From: Gemmatimonadota bacterium
Lineage (GTDB): Bacteria; Gemmatimonadota; Gemmatimonadetes; Longimicrobiales; Gaopeijiaceae
Direction: 5' to 3'
Length of the DNA stretch: 64,000 nt
NCBI GenBank assembly: GCA_029863645.1
Contig: JAOTVA010000002.1
Span: 34,005-98,004 of the forward strand
This document shows, piece by piece, positions 41,158 to 49,867 of the stretch. Position numbers and translations under genes: made by a program. Position 1 is the stretch's first letter, and every line of letters starts with the position of its first letter. A model generated the notes under the pieces. The model had not been told where the DNA came from, searched no databases, and worked only from the letters and a program-made list of their open reading frames with translations.

Positions 41158-42139
41158 TCGGTGGGTCGTCGGCGTCGACATCGGAGGCACGAACCTCGTG
41201 GTAGGAGCGGTCCCGTTCGAGGGCGGTCAGCCCGCGGCCATGCGGACCGCCTACACCCGCCCGGACCGGGGCGCAGACGCGGCGGTGGACGACGTCGTGG
41301 TGATGGCCAACGAGGTCATCGACGAGACCCTGGAGCGACATGGCGGCACCCGGGACAGCGTGGTGGGCGTGGGGATCGGGTGCCCCGGCCCGCTCGATCT
41401 CGATCGGGGGATCCTGCTCACGACGCCGAACCTCGGGTGGGCGAACTACCCTATGCGGCAACGGGTGTCCGACCTGCTGGGCATGCCGGCGTCGCTGGAC
41501 AACGACGCCAACTGTGCGACGTACGGTGAGTGGTGGCGAGGGGCGGGGCGTGGCGCCACATCGATGGCCGGGGTCACGCTTGGCACGGGCATCGGCGGCG
41601 GACTCATCTTGAACGGCGCGCTGCTGCGGGGTGCGTCGGGATGTGCCGGCGAGCTGGGGCACACGACGATCGACTTCACCGGGCGTCGGTGCGTGTGCGG
41701 TAACTACGGTTGCCTCGAGGCTTACGCTTCCGGTCCGAACATCGCGGCGCGTGCCCGCGAAGGGATCGAGGCAGGGGACGCATCGCTCATGGTGGAGCTG
41801 GTAGATGGCGATCTAGACCGTATCACCGCGATCATCGTGTACGACGCGCTGCTGCAAGGTGACGTGCTCGCTGGGGCTGTCATGCTCGAGACCGCCAAGA
41901 TCCTCGGTGCTGGCATCGCCAACGTAGTGAACACGTTCAACCCGGAGGTCGTCGTCGTGGTAGGTGGTGTGACGAGGGCGGGAGACTACCTCTTCACGCC
42001 GCTCAGGTCCGAGGTTCGGCGCAGGGCGTTCGACGTCGCAGTGGAAGCGTGCCGCATCGTTCCCGGCGAACTCGGTGACGCGGCCGGTGTCATCGGTGCG
42101 GCGGGGGTGTTCATCGCCGACCGGGGCGTGGCCACTTGA
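41150..42139 (+). CDS. ROK-family sugar kinase (glucokinase-like)
   Basis: A 329-residue ROK kinase. I chose ATG 41150, preceded by GGAGG 7 nt upstream. The start MSDRWVVGVDIGGTNLVVG carries the phosphate-binding motif. The ROK zinc signature CVCGNYGCLEAY is intact, as is the substrate loop (SLDNDANCATYGEWW) with the catalytic aspartate. It should phosphorylate glucose or a related hexose. The start lies inside the end of the GT9 gene, and the PfkB gene overlaps its stop (TTGA), so the three are co-translated. Confidence 0.9.
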   Translation: MSDRWVVGVDIGGTNLVVGAVPFEGGQPAAMRTAYTRPDRGADAAVDDVVVMANEVIDETLERHGGTRDSVVGVGIGCPGPLDLDRGILLTTPNLGWANYPMRQRVSDLLGMPASLDNDANCATYGEWWRGAGRGATSMAGVTLGTGIGGGLILNGALLRGASGCAGELGHTTIDFTGRRCVCGNYGCLEAYASGPNIAARAREGIEAGDASLMVELVDGDLDRITAIIVYDALLQGDVLAGAVMLETAKILGAGIANVVNTFNPEVVVVVGGVTRAGDYLFTPLRSEVRRRAFDVAVEACRIVPGELGDAAGVIGAAGVFIADRGVAT

Positions 42140-43125
42140 GCGAGCCACGTACGCTGGGGGTGGTGGGCACCCTGGTCTGGGACCGTATCCTGGACCGCGA
42201 CCAACGTACCGAACCCGTCGAGGAGTGGGGGGGCATCGGGTATGCGCTCTCAGCCATCACCACAGCGCTCCCTGACGGCTGGCAGGTGCTCCCTATCCTC
42301 AAGCTGGGCAAGGACTTGGCCGAGGAGGGGCGACGCTTCATCCGAAGTCTTCCGCGGATGAGCGACGCGGGGATCGTCGTCGTGCCCGAACCGAACAACC
42401 GGGTCGAGCTACGCTACGAGAGCGATGAGCGTCGCCTGGAGCGGCTCACGGGGGGCGTGCCTCCGTGGACCTGGCCTGAACTCGCACCCCTCGTAGAACT
42501 CTGCGATGCCCTCTACGTGAACTTCATCTCGGGATTCGAGATGGAGCTCGACACAGCTCAGGCGCTACGGACCGGTTACGATGGGCCGACCTACGCGGAC
42601 TTCCATTCGTTGTTTCTCGGCGTTAACCCGCAGGGGTACCGCGTGCCAAGGACGCTCGAGGCGTGGGCAGCGTGGCTGCGTTGCTTCGACGCCGTCCAGA
42701 TGAACGAAGATGAGTTCGAACTGCTGGGTGCACGCGGGGATCCTTGGCAACTCGCGGCTGGTGCAGTCGGGCCCGACCTGAAGCTCATCACGGTCACACT
42801 GGGCGCGAAGGGCGCGGCCTATGTCACCGATGCCGGATTCGATCCCGACCCGATGGCCTGGCCGCGCGGCCCCCGCGTGGTGGTCGCCGAGCGGGCCCAC
42901 AGCGGGAAAGTCCCGATCCAGGGTGGGATGCGGCTGGGCGACCCGACAGGATGCGGCGACGTTTGGGGCGCGACGACCTTCGCGAGGCTCCTGGCTGGGG
43001 ACACTTTAGACGGAGCCATGGCTGAAGCCAATCGGCTGGGTGGGCGAAATGTGGAACATCGTGGGGCCCGCGGCCTCTACCGCCATTTGGCGGGCCGTCT
43101 CTCCCACGCGGAGGAAGGAGCCTGA
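42136..43125 (+). CDS. PfkB-family carbohydrate kinase
   Basis: A 329-residue ribokinase-fold kinase starting at TTG 42136 inside the ROK stop. It has GGIGYALSAITTALPDG near the N-terminus in place of the usual GGN motif and the catalytic GDPTGCGDVWGAT near 272, containing the general base aspartate and anion hole. Between them it is divergent from ribokinase and fructokinase, so the substrate is unclear. It could act on the same sugar route as the adjacent ROK kinase and GT9. The next gene begins at CTGA across its stop. Confidence 0.8.
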   Translation: MSEPRTLGVVGTLVWDRILDRDQRTEPVEEWGGIGYALSAITTALPDGWQVLPILKLGKDLAEEGRRFIRSLPRMSDAGIVVVPEPNNRVELRYESDERRLERLTGGVPPWTWPELAPLVELCDALYVNFISGFEMELDTAQALRTGYDGPTYADFHSLFLGVNPQGYRVPRTLEAWAAWLRCFDAVQMNEDEFELLGARGDPWQLAAGAVGPDLKLITVTLGAKGAAYVTDAGFDPDPMAWPRGPRVVVAERAHSGKVPIQGGMRLGDPTGCGDVWGATTFARLLAGDTLDGAMAEANRLGGRNVEHRGARGLYRHLAGRLSHAEEGA

Positions 43126-44009
43126 AGGTCCTGTCTGTACCTGCGTCCCTCGATGGTCACACGGTCGACGCCTTCTTCGATCAGGTGGCCCAGCTCGACG
43201 AGAGCCGAACCCTCTTCGATGCCCGGCACCTGCGATGGGCGGACCCCAACGGAATGGTCGGACTACTCGTCGCAGGCGTGGTCGCCGGGAAGAAGCAGGG
43301 CACCTTACCGCGTCTCGAGCCGCCCGAGAGCGCCGACGTGACCGGTTATCTCTCGCGCATGGCCTTCTTCGAGGCAGCGCGCGGTGTCTTCGACTGCGAT
43401 CCACCCGCTCGGCGCCCGCCGGCGCGGGACTCCGACGTTCTCCTGGAAATCACGCCGATCACGGCGAACGCCGACGTGCATGAAGTCATCGACCGGGTGC
43501 AGAGCAAGGCGGGCTCGATCCTGACGTCCAAACTCGGATACCCGGCCACGGCGGTCGTTCAATTCTCGGTCATCCTTTCGGAGGTGTGCCAGAACATCAT
43601 CGAGCACGCCGAGGCGCCGGGTTGGGTGGCAGCACAGTCTTACAACTGGGCTCGCCGTTTGGGCCGCAACGTCGTGGTCATCTCCGTCATGGATGTCGGG
43701 CGAGGCTTTCGTGGGTCATTGGGTGACGAGCACTCGGCGCGCTACGGAGACCGCTGGGGCGACACCACCGCGCTCGAAGCAGCGTTCCTACACGGCCTCA
43801 CGCGTTTCCCGGACTCCGGTAGGGGACAGGGCATTCAGCAGATTCGTCGCCAGGTGCGACGCTGGGATGGCGCGATCACAATCAGGAGCGGGACCGCGCG
43901 CATCGGCCAGGTCCCCGAGTGGGACGATCAGCCTCCGCTGTCGGACGGGCTGGAGCCCTTTCCTGGCGCCCAGATCTCGATCGTCCTGCCGGCGAAGGCG
44001 GGCGAATGA
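43122..44009 (+). CDS. STAS-like plus GHKL ATPase regulatory protein
   Basis: A 295-residue protein. The reading frame runs back to a CTG at 43122, overlapping the previous stop as CTGA, with GAGG 7 nt upstream. Its first strand, LKVLSVPASLDG, is needed for the STAS-like N-terminal domain (residues 1-90, with LFDARHLRWADPNGMVGLLV). A GTG at 43185 would cut that domain. The C-terminal half is an anti-sigma-type ATPase: N box SEVCQNIIEHA, G1 MDVGRGF, G2 GRGQGIQQIR. The pair with the next STAS-like gene suggests a partner-switching module. CTG start is unproven. Confidence 0.65.
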   Translation: MKVLSVPASLDGHTVDAFFDQVAQLDESRTLFDARHLRWADPNGMVGLLVAGVVAGKKQGTLPRLEPPESADVTGYLSRMAFFEAARGVFDCDPPARRPPARDSDVLLEITPITANADVHEVIDRVQSKAGSILTSKLGYPATAVVQFSVILSEVCQNIIEHAEAPGWVAAQSYNWARRLGRNVVVISVMDVGRGFRGSLGDEHSARYGDRWGDTTALEAAFLHGLTRFPDSGRGQGIQQIRRQVRRWDGAITIRSGTARIGQVPEWDDQPPLSDGLEPFPGAQISIVLPAKAGE

Positions 44010-44581
44010 CCGAGGGAATGGATCGCATCGCGATCGATGTAGGCCAGGTGCTCCAACGCACGGTCACCTCGCTCTACTCCAACCTCGTGACGCGGCCGAC
44101 GGGTCGCGCGGTTCGCATGGCCATCGAGACTCGCCTCCAGGATGCCGGCGAGCGTTCGATATCGCTGATCGATCTGTCGGAGGTCGTCATTCTCGACTTT
44201 TCCTGCGCGGACGAGGTCGTCGCGAGACTCCTGGAGCGCTCTCACGAGAGCCCGACGCACGAAGCGTTCTTCGTCTTCAGGGGCGTGCACGAGCCTCACC
44301 GTGACCAGATCCAGACCGTGCTCGAACGCCGCGGCCTCGCCGCGGTTGCCGAGACGCGTAAAGATGTCTTCGAGCTGCTCGGCCAGCGCTCGCCGGCCGA
44401 ACTTCGTGCATGGGGGCTGCTCGAACAGCGTGGGTTGATCACGACCGACGAGGTCGATTCACTCGAGGATGCGGACGACCGAGCCGGCTTGGTCCGGCTG
44501 GTCGAGCGTCGATTGGCGTTTCGCAGCCCCCACACCGATCGGATCCACGCGCTCAGCCAGCTTGCGAAGCACCTCCTCTAG
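44006..44581 (+). CDS. STAS-like (DUF4325-type) regulatory protein
   Basis: A 191-residue protein starting at ATG 44006, overlapping the previous stop as ATGA. Residues about 35-110 form a STAS-like fold: GRAVRMAIETRLQDAG, then SLIDLSEVVILDFSCADEVV. Next comes a helix-rich C-terminal part with a possible winged-helix (GLLEQRGLITTDEVDSLED). No phosphorylatable STAS serine or threonine is certain. Its overlap with the HATPase/STAS gene suggests that the two interact, as in anti-sigma antagonist systems. No sigma factor is adjacent. Confidence 0.6.
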   Translation: MTEGMDRIAIDVGQVLQRTVTSLYSNLVTRPTGRAVRMAIETRLQDAGERSISLIDLSEVVILDFSCADEVVARLLERSHESPTHEAFFVFRGVHEPHRDQIQTVLERRGLAAVAETRKDVFELLGQRSPAELRAWGLLEQRGLITTDEVDSLEDADDRAGLVRLVERRLAFRSPHTDRIHALSQLAKHLL

Positions 44582-44592
44582 ACGAGAGCCCT

Positions 44593-45765
44593 ATGGCCAG
44601 ATCAAAGCCCCCCGAGCGGAAGAGAGGCCAAGGGACCCTCGGGATCCATTCCGACGCCGCGGAAAGGACGGCTGGAAGTCCTGTTGTTCCGCCCATCGTG
44701 CAGAGTGCCACGTTCCACTGGGCCGACCCCTCAGACGGTGACTTGCTCTATACCCGGTGGACCAACAATCCAAACCAGGAGCTGGTTGCCGACAAGGTCG
44801 CAGCACTTGAGGGTATGGAAGCCGGCATCGCCCTCGGCAGCGGCATGGGCGCCATCGCCTGCACACTGCTCGCCCTTACCGAAGCCGGCGATCACATCGC
44901 GGCGTCTTCACTGCTCTACGGCGGCACGAATACACTGCTGGCCTCCGAGCTACCTCGACGTGGAGTCGAAACATCGTTCGTAGACCCGCGCGATGGTGAT
45001 TGGGAGGCCGCCCTGCGCCCAGAGACCCGCGTCATTTACCTGGAGTTGCCAACGAATCCGACGATGCGGGTACCGGACCCGCGGCCGGTCGTGGCGCTGG
45101 CACGTAGAAAGGGCATCGTCGTCGTCGCCGACGTGACGTTTGCGTCGCCCGTGAACCTTCGAGCGGGGTCGCTCGGGGTCGACGTCGTCGTGCACAGCGC
45201 CACCAAGTACCTGGGTGGCCACGCCGATATCATCGCCGGGGTAGCGGCGGGGCCTCGAAACATCATCGACCAGGTAAATCATGTGTCTCGGTTCTTCGGT
45301 CCGGTCCTCGATCCGCATGCGGCATGGCTGCTGGACCGAGGCCTCCGCACGCTGGAAGTCCGCGTGAGGCGCCACAACGAGAACGCGCAACACGTGGCTG
45401 AGTGGCTAGCCCGTCAGCCTGGGGTGACGAGGGTCGACTATCCCGGACTCGCGTCGCATCCTGATCATGCGGTCGCCAAGGAGCTTCTCGATGGCTTCGG
45501 GGGCATGGTCGGCTTCGTGCTCGAGGGCGGCGCCCCGGCCGCAGATCGATTCGTATCCGCGCTCGAGGTCGCGATCGCGGCGCCGAGCCTGGGAGGGGTG
45601 GAGACTTTGGTGTCTCAGCCTCGGTACACGTCCCACGTCGGCTTGAGCGCTGAGGAGCGCGAGGCGCGAGGCGTTCCGGACGGCTTCGTCCGAATCAGCG
45701 TGGGAATTGAGGACCGCGACGACCTGACCGCTGACTTCCAGCAGGCGTTGGCCGCGGCGGGCTAG
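44593..45765 (+). CDS. Cys/Met-metabolism PLP-dependent enzyme
   Basis: A 390-residue fold-type I PLP enzyme of the trans-sulfuration family. I chose ATG 44593. The active-site lysine is in VVHSATKYLGGHADII, and YTRWTNNPNQ holds the phosphate-binding Tyr-x-Arg of a neighbouring subunit. Family members are cystathionine gamma-synthase, cystathionine gamma-lyase, methionine gamma-lyase and O-acetylhomoserine sulfhydrylase, which cannot be told apart here. Its TAG shares CTAG with the convergent pruA stop. Confidence 0.9.
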   Translation: MARSKPPERKRGQGTLGIHSDAAERTAGSPVVPPIVQSATFHWADPSDGDLLYTRWTNNPNQELVADKVAALEGMEAGIALGSGMGAIACTLLALTEAGDHIAASSLLYGGTNTLLASELPRRGVETSFVDPRDGDWEAALRPETRVIYLELPTNPTMRVPDPRPVVALARRKGIVVVADVTFASPVNLRAGSLGVDVVVHSATKYLGGHADIIAGVAAGPRNIIDQVNHVSRFFGPVLDPHAAWLLDRGLRTLEVRVRRHNENAQHVAEWLARQPGVTRVDYPGLASHPDHAVAKELLDGFGGMVGFVLEGGAPAADRFVSALEVAIAAPSLGGVETLVSQPRYTSHVGLSAEEREARGVPDGFVRISVGIEDRDDLTADFQQALAAAG

Positions 45766-47390
45766 TCCTCGGCCAGGTACGGGTAGCGGTAGTCTGTCGG
45801 TGGGACGAAGGTTTCCTTCACAGTGCGGGCGCTCACCCACCGGAGCAGGTTGAGCATTGAGCCGCCCTTGTCGTTCGTGCCCGACGCGCGCGCTCCACCG
45901 AACGGCTGTTGGCCGACGACTGCGCCCGTCGGCTTGTCGTTCACGTAAAAGTTTCCGGCGGCGTACCGCAGGGCTTCTGTGGCCTCCATGATCGCCGTCC
46001 GTTCGCGCGCGAAGATCGCGCCCGTCAACGCGTACGGAGAGGTCGTGTCGACGACCTCGAGGATCTGCGGCCAATCGGCGTCGTCGTATACGTAGACGGA
46101 GAGAACAGGACCGAAGATCTCCTCGCACATCGAAGCGTAGGCGGGCTTCTTGGCACGGATGATCGTGGGCCGGACAAAGAATCCGACGGAGTCATCGCAC
46201 TCGCCGCCGACCAGGACTTCGGCATCCGAAGAGGCTTGAGCGGCCTCGATGTAGGTCTTGATACGGTCGAAGGACCGCTTGTCGATGACTGCCCCGACGA
46301 AGTTGGAGAAGTCCCGCGGGTCGCCCTGTGTGAGCGAGGCCGTTTCCTCTACAAGCGGGCCTTCCAAGTCCTGCCAGATGCTCGCCGGGATGTACGCCCG
46401 CGAGGCGGCGCTGCACTTCTGGCCCTGGTACTCGAAGGCACCGCGGATCATGGCGACGCGTAGCGCATCCGGGTCGGCAGACGGGTGGGCCACGATGAAG
46501 TCCTTCCCCCCGGTCTCTCCGACCAGCCTCGGGTACGTATCGTAGCCGTCGATGTTCTCGCCCACCGCCTTCCATAGGACCCGGAAGACCGCCGTGGAGC
46601 CCGTGAAGTGCACGCCCGCCAAACTCCGGTGCGTGATGACCCCTGAGGTGATCTGTCTTGCATCGCCGGGCACGAAGTTCACGACCCCGGGCGGAAGCCC
46701 CGCTTCCTCCAAGAGCTTCAGGACCAGATAGCTGGAGAGCGCCGCCGTGTGAGACGGCTTCCAGACGACGGTGTTGCCCATGATGGCCGGCGAGCCGACG
46801 AGGTTCGCGGCGATCGCGGTGAAGTTGAACGGGCTGACTGCGTAGACGAAGCCTTCCAGACCGCGATAGTCGGCGCGGTTCCACATCCCCCGGTCCGAGA
46901 TCGGCTGCATTGCGTGCACCCGTCCTGCGAGAAACGCCCCGAAGCGAAAGAAGTCGATGAGCTCGCAGGCGGCGTCGATCTCTGCCTGATAGGCGCTCTT
47001 GCCCTGGCCGAGCATTGTGGCGGCATTGATTTTTTGGCGCCACGGTCCGGCTAAGAGGTCTGCAGCGCGCATGAACACCGCGGCGCGGTCTTCCCAAGGC
47101 ATGTCAGACCACTCGTGGCGCGCAGCCAGCGCGGCCTGCACCGCTGCCGCGACCTCCTTGGGCCTGGCCGAATGCGCGCGGGCGATCACATGGCTGTGTT
47201 CGTGCGGCATCACGACATCTACCACGTCGCCGGGACGGAATTCCTTTCCGCCGATGACGACCGGGATATCGACGACCCGCTCTGACTGTGCCTCGAGCTC
47301 GGCTTTCAGAGCCGCCCGCTCGGGGGTGCCGGGCGCGTAGGAGAGCACCGGCTCGTTGGTCGGAAGACCTATCGAGGGCGTGCTATGCAT
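45762..47390 (-). CDS. pruA: L-glutamate gamma-semialdehyde dehydrogenase (delta-1-pyrroline-5-carboxylate dehydrogenase)
   Basis: A 542-residue aldehyde dehydrogenase that oxidises glutamate semialdehyde to glutamate in proline catabolism. The N-terminus (GLPTNEPVLSYAPGTPERAA) matches the single-domain group 1 type seen in Bacteroidota and eukaryotes. The catalytic cysteine is in QGQKCSAASRAY and the general-base glutamate in LVGETGGKDFIV. No proline dehydrogenase gene is nearby. It is divergent from mrp. Confidence 0.93.
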   Translation of the reverse strand: MHSTPSIGLPTNEPVLSYAPGTPERAALKAELEAQSERVVDIPVVIGGKEFRPGDVVDVVMPHEHSHVIARAHSARPKEVAAAVQAALAARHEWSDMPWEDRAAVFMRAADLLAGPWRQKINAATMLGQGKSAYQAEIDAACELIDFFRFGAFLAGRVHAMQPISDRGMWNRADYRGLEGFVYAVSPFNFTAIAANLVGSPAIMGNTVVWKPSHTAALSSYLVLKLLEEAGLPPGVVNFVPGDARQITSGVITHRSLAGVHFTGSTAVFRVLWKAVGENIDGYDTYPRLVGETGGKDFIVAHPSADPDALRVAMIRGAFEYQGQKCSAASRAYIPASIWQDLEGPLVEETASLTQGDPRDFSNFVGAVIDKRSFDRIKTYIEAAQASSDAEVLVGGECDDSVGFFVRPTIIRAKKPAYASMCEEIFGPVLSVYVYDDADWPQILEVVDTTSPYALTGAIFARERTAIMEATEALRYAAGNFYVNDKPTGAVVGQQPFGGARASGTNDKGGSMLNLLRWVSARTVKETFVPPTDYRYPYLAED

Positions 47391-47450
47391 GGCGAAATCT
47401 CACGAGCGGCAGTGGGCGACGCAACGGCTCCCGAGCGTCCCTGTCCCGCG

Positions 47451-47480
47451 TTGACTCGTCTTGATGCGTGCCGGTAGTAT
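47451..47480 (+). promoter_or_regulatory. Sigma-70 promoter of mrp
   Basis: TTGACT (47451-47456), an 18-nt spacer and TAGTAT (47475-47480). The predicted transcript start is near 47487. The region lies in the divergent pruA/mrp gap. Confidence 0.5.
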
Positions 47481-47548
47481 TCGCCCCCGGCCGCACCCCG
47501 ATCGCCCGCATGAGTGCGGGACCGACGGCCGGCTGCCCACGCAATCCA

Positions 47549-48670
47549 ATGAAAACTGACGAGCTTCGTGGCTCGGTGATGGCCGCACTGGCCGCGATAT
47601 CGCACCCGGTTTCCGGGCGTGATCTCATCGCCGGCGGTCACGTACAGAATATCGAGGTGGACGCGACGGGTGTCGCTCGCTTCCAGTTCCTGCTTCAGCC
47701 CGCCGACCCCGGCGAGTTGGTGAAACAGGCCCGCACGGCTGTGGAGGCTATCGGCGGGATCACCGAGGTCAAGGTCAACGTCCAGCTTCCCCAGATGGGC
47801 CCGACGGGTGGGGGAGGCGGTGGGGGCCGGCAGGGAGGACTCAAGCCCGGCTCGGTGCCGGCGCCGACGCCCAAGCCTGGTCTGCTGTCCGACGTCGGTC
47901 ACATCGTGGCCGTCAGCTCCGGCAAGGGCGGCGTGGGCAAGTCCATGGTGGCGGCCAACCTAGCCGCCGCGTTCGCGCGGGGCGGACGGACGGTCGGCCT
48001 GCTCGACGCCGACATCTACGGCCCGAACATCCCGATCATGTTCGGGGTCACGGGTCGGCCGAGTGTGACGGGCGATAAGGGCCGAGAGCTCATCGAGCCT
48101 CTCGAGGCGCACGGCGTCCGCTTGATGAGTCTGGGCTTCCTGCTCGATCCCGAGCAGCCCGCCATCATGCGCGGACCCCTGATCTCCGGCGTGCTCAAAC
48201 AGTTTCTGCAGCAGGTCAACTGGGGTCCTTTGGACATCATGGTAGTCGACATGCCGCCCGGCACCGGCGACGCGCAGCTGTCATTGGTCCAGTCCATCGA
48301 CCTTGACGGCGCGGTGATGGTCACGACGCCGCAGGACGTCTCGACCGGAGATGTTCGTCGGGGCGTGAAGATGTTCGAGCGGGTAAACACCCGCGTGCTC
48401 GGAATCGTCGAGAACATGAGTGGACTCGCCTGTCCTCACTGCGGGGAGCCCATCGACGTGTTCGGAGCGGGCGGCGGCGAAAAACTCGCGACGGAAATGA
48501 AGCTCCCGTTCTTAGGCCGTGTCCCGCTCGATCCAGCAGTGGCCAAGGCCGGGGACGCGGGAGCTCCTACCGTGGTGTCGGCGCCGGAGTCGGCGGCGGG
48601 GCACGCGTTGAACGAGGTCTCGGAGAAGGTTCTGGGGGCTCTGTCCGTGCTCGCCGAGGCCCGAAGCTAG
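47549..48670 (+). CDS. mrp: Mrp/ApbC-family Fe-S carrier P-loop ATPase
   Basis: A 373-residue protein with an N-terminal MIP18/DUF59 domain (about 1-90), a Gly-rich linker (seven glycines) and a Mrp ATPase domain. Walker A is the deviant SSGKGGVGKSM, the switch DADIYGPNIP is present, and SGLACPHCG contains the CxxC that binds a bridging cluster. Mrp proteins assemble or carry Fe-S clusters. The start is uncertain: ATG 47549 fits the family, ATG 47510 is possible. Neither has a ribosome site. Its TAG shares CTAG with the 31-residue gene on the other strand. Confidence 0.92.
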   Translation: MKTDELRGSVMAALAAISHPVSGRDLIAGGHVQNIEVDATGVARFQFLLQPADPGELVKQARTAVEAIGGITEVKVNVQLPQMGPTGGGGGGGRQGGLKPGSVPAPTPKPGLLSDVGHIVAVSSGKGGVGKSMVAANLAAAFARGGRTVGLLDADIYGPNIPIMFGVTGRPSVTGDKGRELIEPLEAHGVRLMSLGFLLDPEQPAIMRGPLISGVLKQFLQQVNWGPLDIMVVDMPPGTGDAQLSLVQSIDLDGAVMVTTPQDVSTGDVRRGVKMFERVNTRVLGIVENMSGLACPHCGEPIDVFGAGGGEKLATEMKLPFLGRVPLDPAVAKAGDAGAPTVVSAPESAAGHALNEVSEKVLGALSVLAEARS

Positions 48671-48762
48671 TCCTTCGAGTGGGCGTGCCAGGACACCCAC
48701 ACGATCAGGCCTAGAAAGCCAGCGAAGACGAAACCCAGGACGAGGATCTCGTAGAGATCCAC
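48667..48762 (-). CDS. 31-residue single-pass membrane protein
   Basis: GTG 48762 to TAG 48667 gives a 31-residue protein starting VDLYEILVLGFVFAGFLG and ending in WHAHSKD. It has a short acidic start, one long hydrophobic helix of about 20 residues and a His/Lys tail. GGGGAG lies 5 nt before the GTG, and the start is 10 nt after the upstream membrane-protein gene, consistent with translation coupling. No function is assigned. Its shape resembles small accessory subunits of membrane complexes. Confidence 0.55.
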   Translation of the reverse strand: MDLYEILVLGFVFAGFLGLIVWVSWHAHSKD

Positions 48763-48772
48763 GTTCGCTCCC

Positions 48773-49009
48773 CTACTCCCCCTCCAACCATTTGCGGTCG
48801 GCGTCCGAAAGGGCGCCCCCTCCGCGCGACTTCTCGATCAGCTTCACGACGACCCACCCGACGAGAAGGATCGGCGCGACCTTGAGGAGCAGGAAGGACG
48901 CGAGCCCAATGGTCAGCGAGAACACGGTGCCGACGATCGCGAGCACGACTCCAGCCACGACGAGCGTAGCCAAGCCGACAGCGAAGAACGTGAGTAGTGC
49001 GCCGATCAT
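48773..49009 (-). CDS. Small membrane protein
   Basis: A 78-residue protein with two predicted membrane segments (LLTFFAVGLATLVVAGVVLA and LLLKVAPILLVGWVVVKLI), a short basic loop and an acidic C-terminus (DADRKWLEGE). No signal peptide or motif is seen. It belongs to the minus-strand set led by the ECF sigma factor and follows the toast-rack-like gene by 27 nt. Function is unknown. Confidence 0.65.
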   Translation of the reverse strand: MIGALLTFFAVGLATLVVAGVVLAIVGTVFSLTIGLASFLLLKVAPILLVGWVVVKLIEKSRGGGALSDADRKWLEGE

Positions 49010-49036
49010 CGTAGTACCCCTCCTACAGGAAGTCCG

Positions 49037-49867
49037 TTAGCGGATCCAGACGACCCGAACGCTACCGAATGCGGCGTCCAGGTCGATCGTCACACGACGA
49101 TCCGCGGTGCTCCAATCTAACGACTCGAAGGTGTCGCCACGCTTGACGAGACCCTCCGAATCGAGTGCCGTGAAGAAGCTCTGCTTGTGAAGCTGCACCC
49201 CGAGGCCTTCGGGGATTCGCAGCTCGAGCGCGCCGAGCCCCATGTCGATGTTAAGGTGCGCGTCCCGCTGCCACTCACCGTCGAGCCACAGGACCAGCGA
49301 TCCGACGCCGGCATCGACCTCGATTTGCTCTGCGTTCAGATTGCCGAGGTGCTGGACGGTGAACTCAGCCGCTCCGACCTCGAATCGGGCCTGTCGCATC
49401 CGGGCGCGATTCGGTTCCGAGATGTCGATGGTCGACTCGGACGCTCCGGTGCTCAAATCGAGATCGGTCAGCGCCAAGCCGCCTAGGTCGAGTTCCGCGT
49501 GGACTGCTCCGAACTCGAGGTCGAGTTGCATGGGAACGCCGCGCGCCAACTCGAGATGAAGCTCGCCCGACTCCCAGTCGCCCCGCATGCGCGAGCGGCG
49601 GATCGACTCGAGGCCGACGTCCAGACTGTGTCCGGTATACTCGGCCACGGGCTCGAACCGATCCTCGTCGTAGCGGAGGTTCATCCGATAAAGAAGCCCC
49701 TTGCTGACCGACCGCACGCTGAACCGTCCGACCCCGTACTCGACGGACACCTGGACCTCCGAGTTGTCCTCGAGCTGCCGTGACATCGTCACCGAGCGCA
49801 TGCTCTGCGCGTGCACGGCCGACGATGCAGCGGCGCTCAACAGCGCCACCAAGATCGTGCTACGCAC
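49037..49867 (-). CDS. Secreted toast-rack/DUF4097-like beta-rich protein
   Basis: A 276-residue protein. I chose GTG 49867 because it opens a signal peptide (VRSTILVALLSAAASSAVHA) and has GGAGGAG 7 nt upstream. The longer in-frame starts lie inside the previous gene. The mature part is a series of beta strands with Asp/Glu-rich turns (LDLEFGAVHAELDLGGLALT, then GVGSLVLWLDGE and LGALELRIPEG), as in LiaF/PspC toast-rack and DUF4097 proteins. Such folds act as envelope stress scaffolds. It overlaps the bactofilin-like gene by 8 nt. Confidence 0.65.
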   Translation of the reverse strand: MRSTILVALLSAAASSAVHAQSMRSVTMSRQLEDNSEVQVSVEYGVGRFSVRSVSKGLLYRMNLRYDEDRFEPVAEYTGHSLDVGLESIRRSRMRGDWESGELHLELARGVPMQLDLEFGAVHAELDLGGLALTDLDLSTGASESTIDISEPNRARMRQARFEVGAAEFTVQHLGNLNAEQIEVDAGVGSLVLWLDGEWQRDAHLNIDMGLGALELRIPEGLGVQLHKQSFFTALDSEGLVKRGDTFESLDWSTADRRVTIDLDAAFGSVRVVWIR

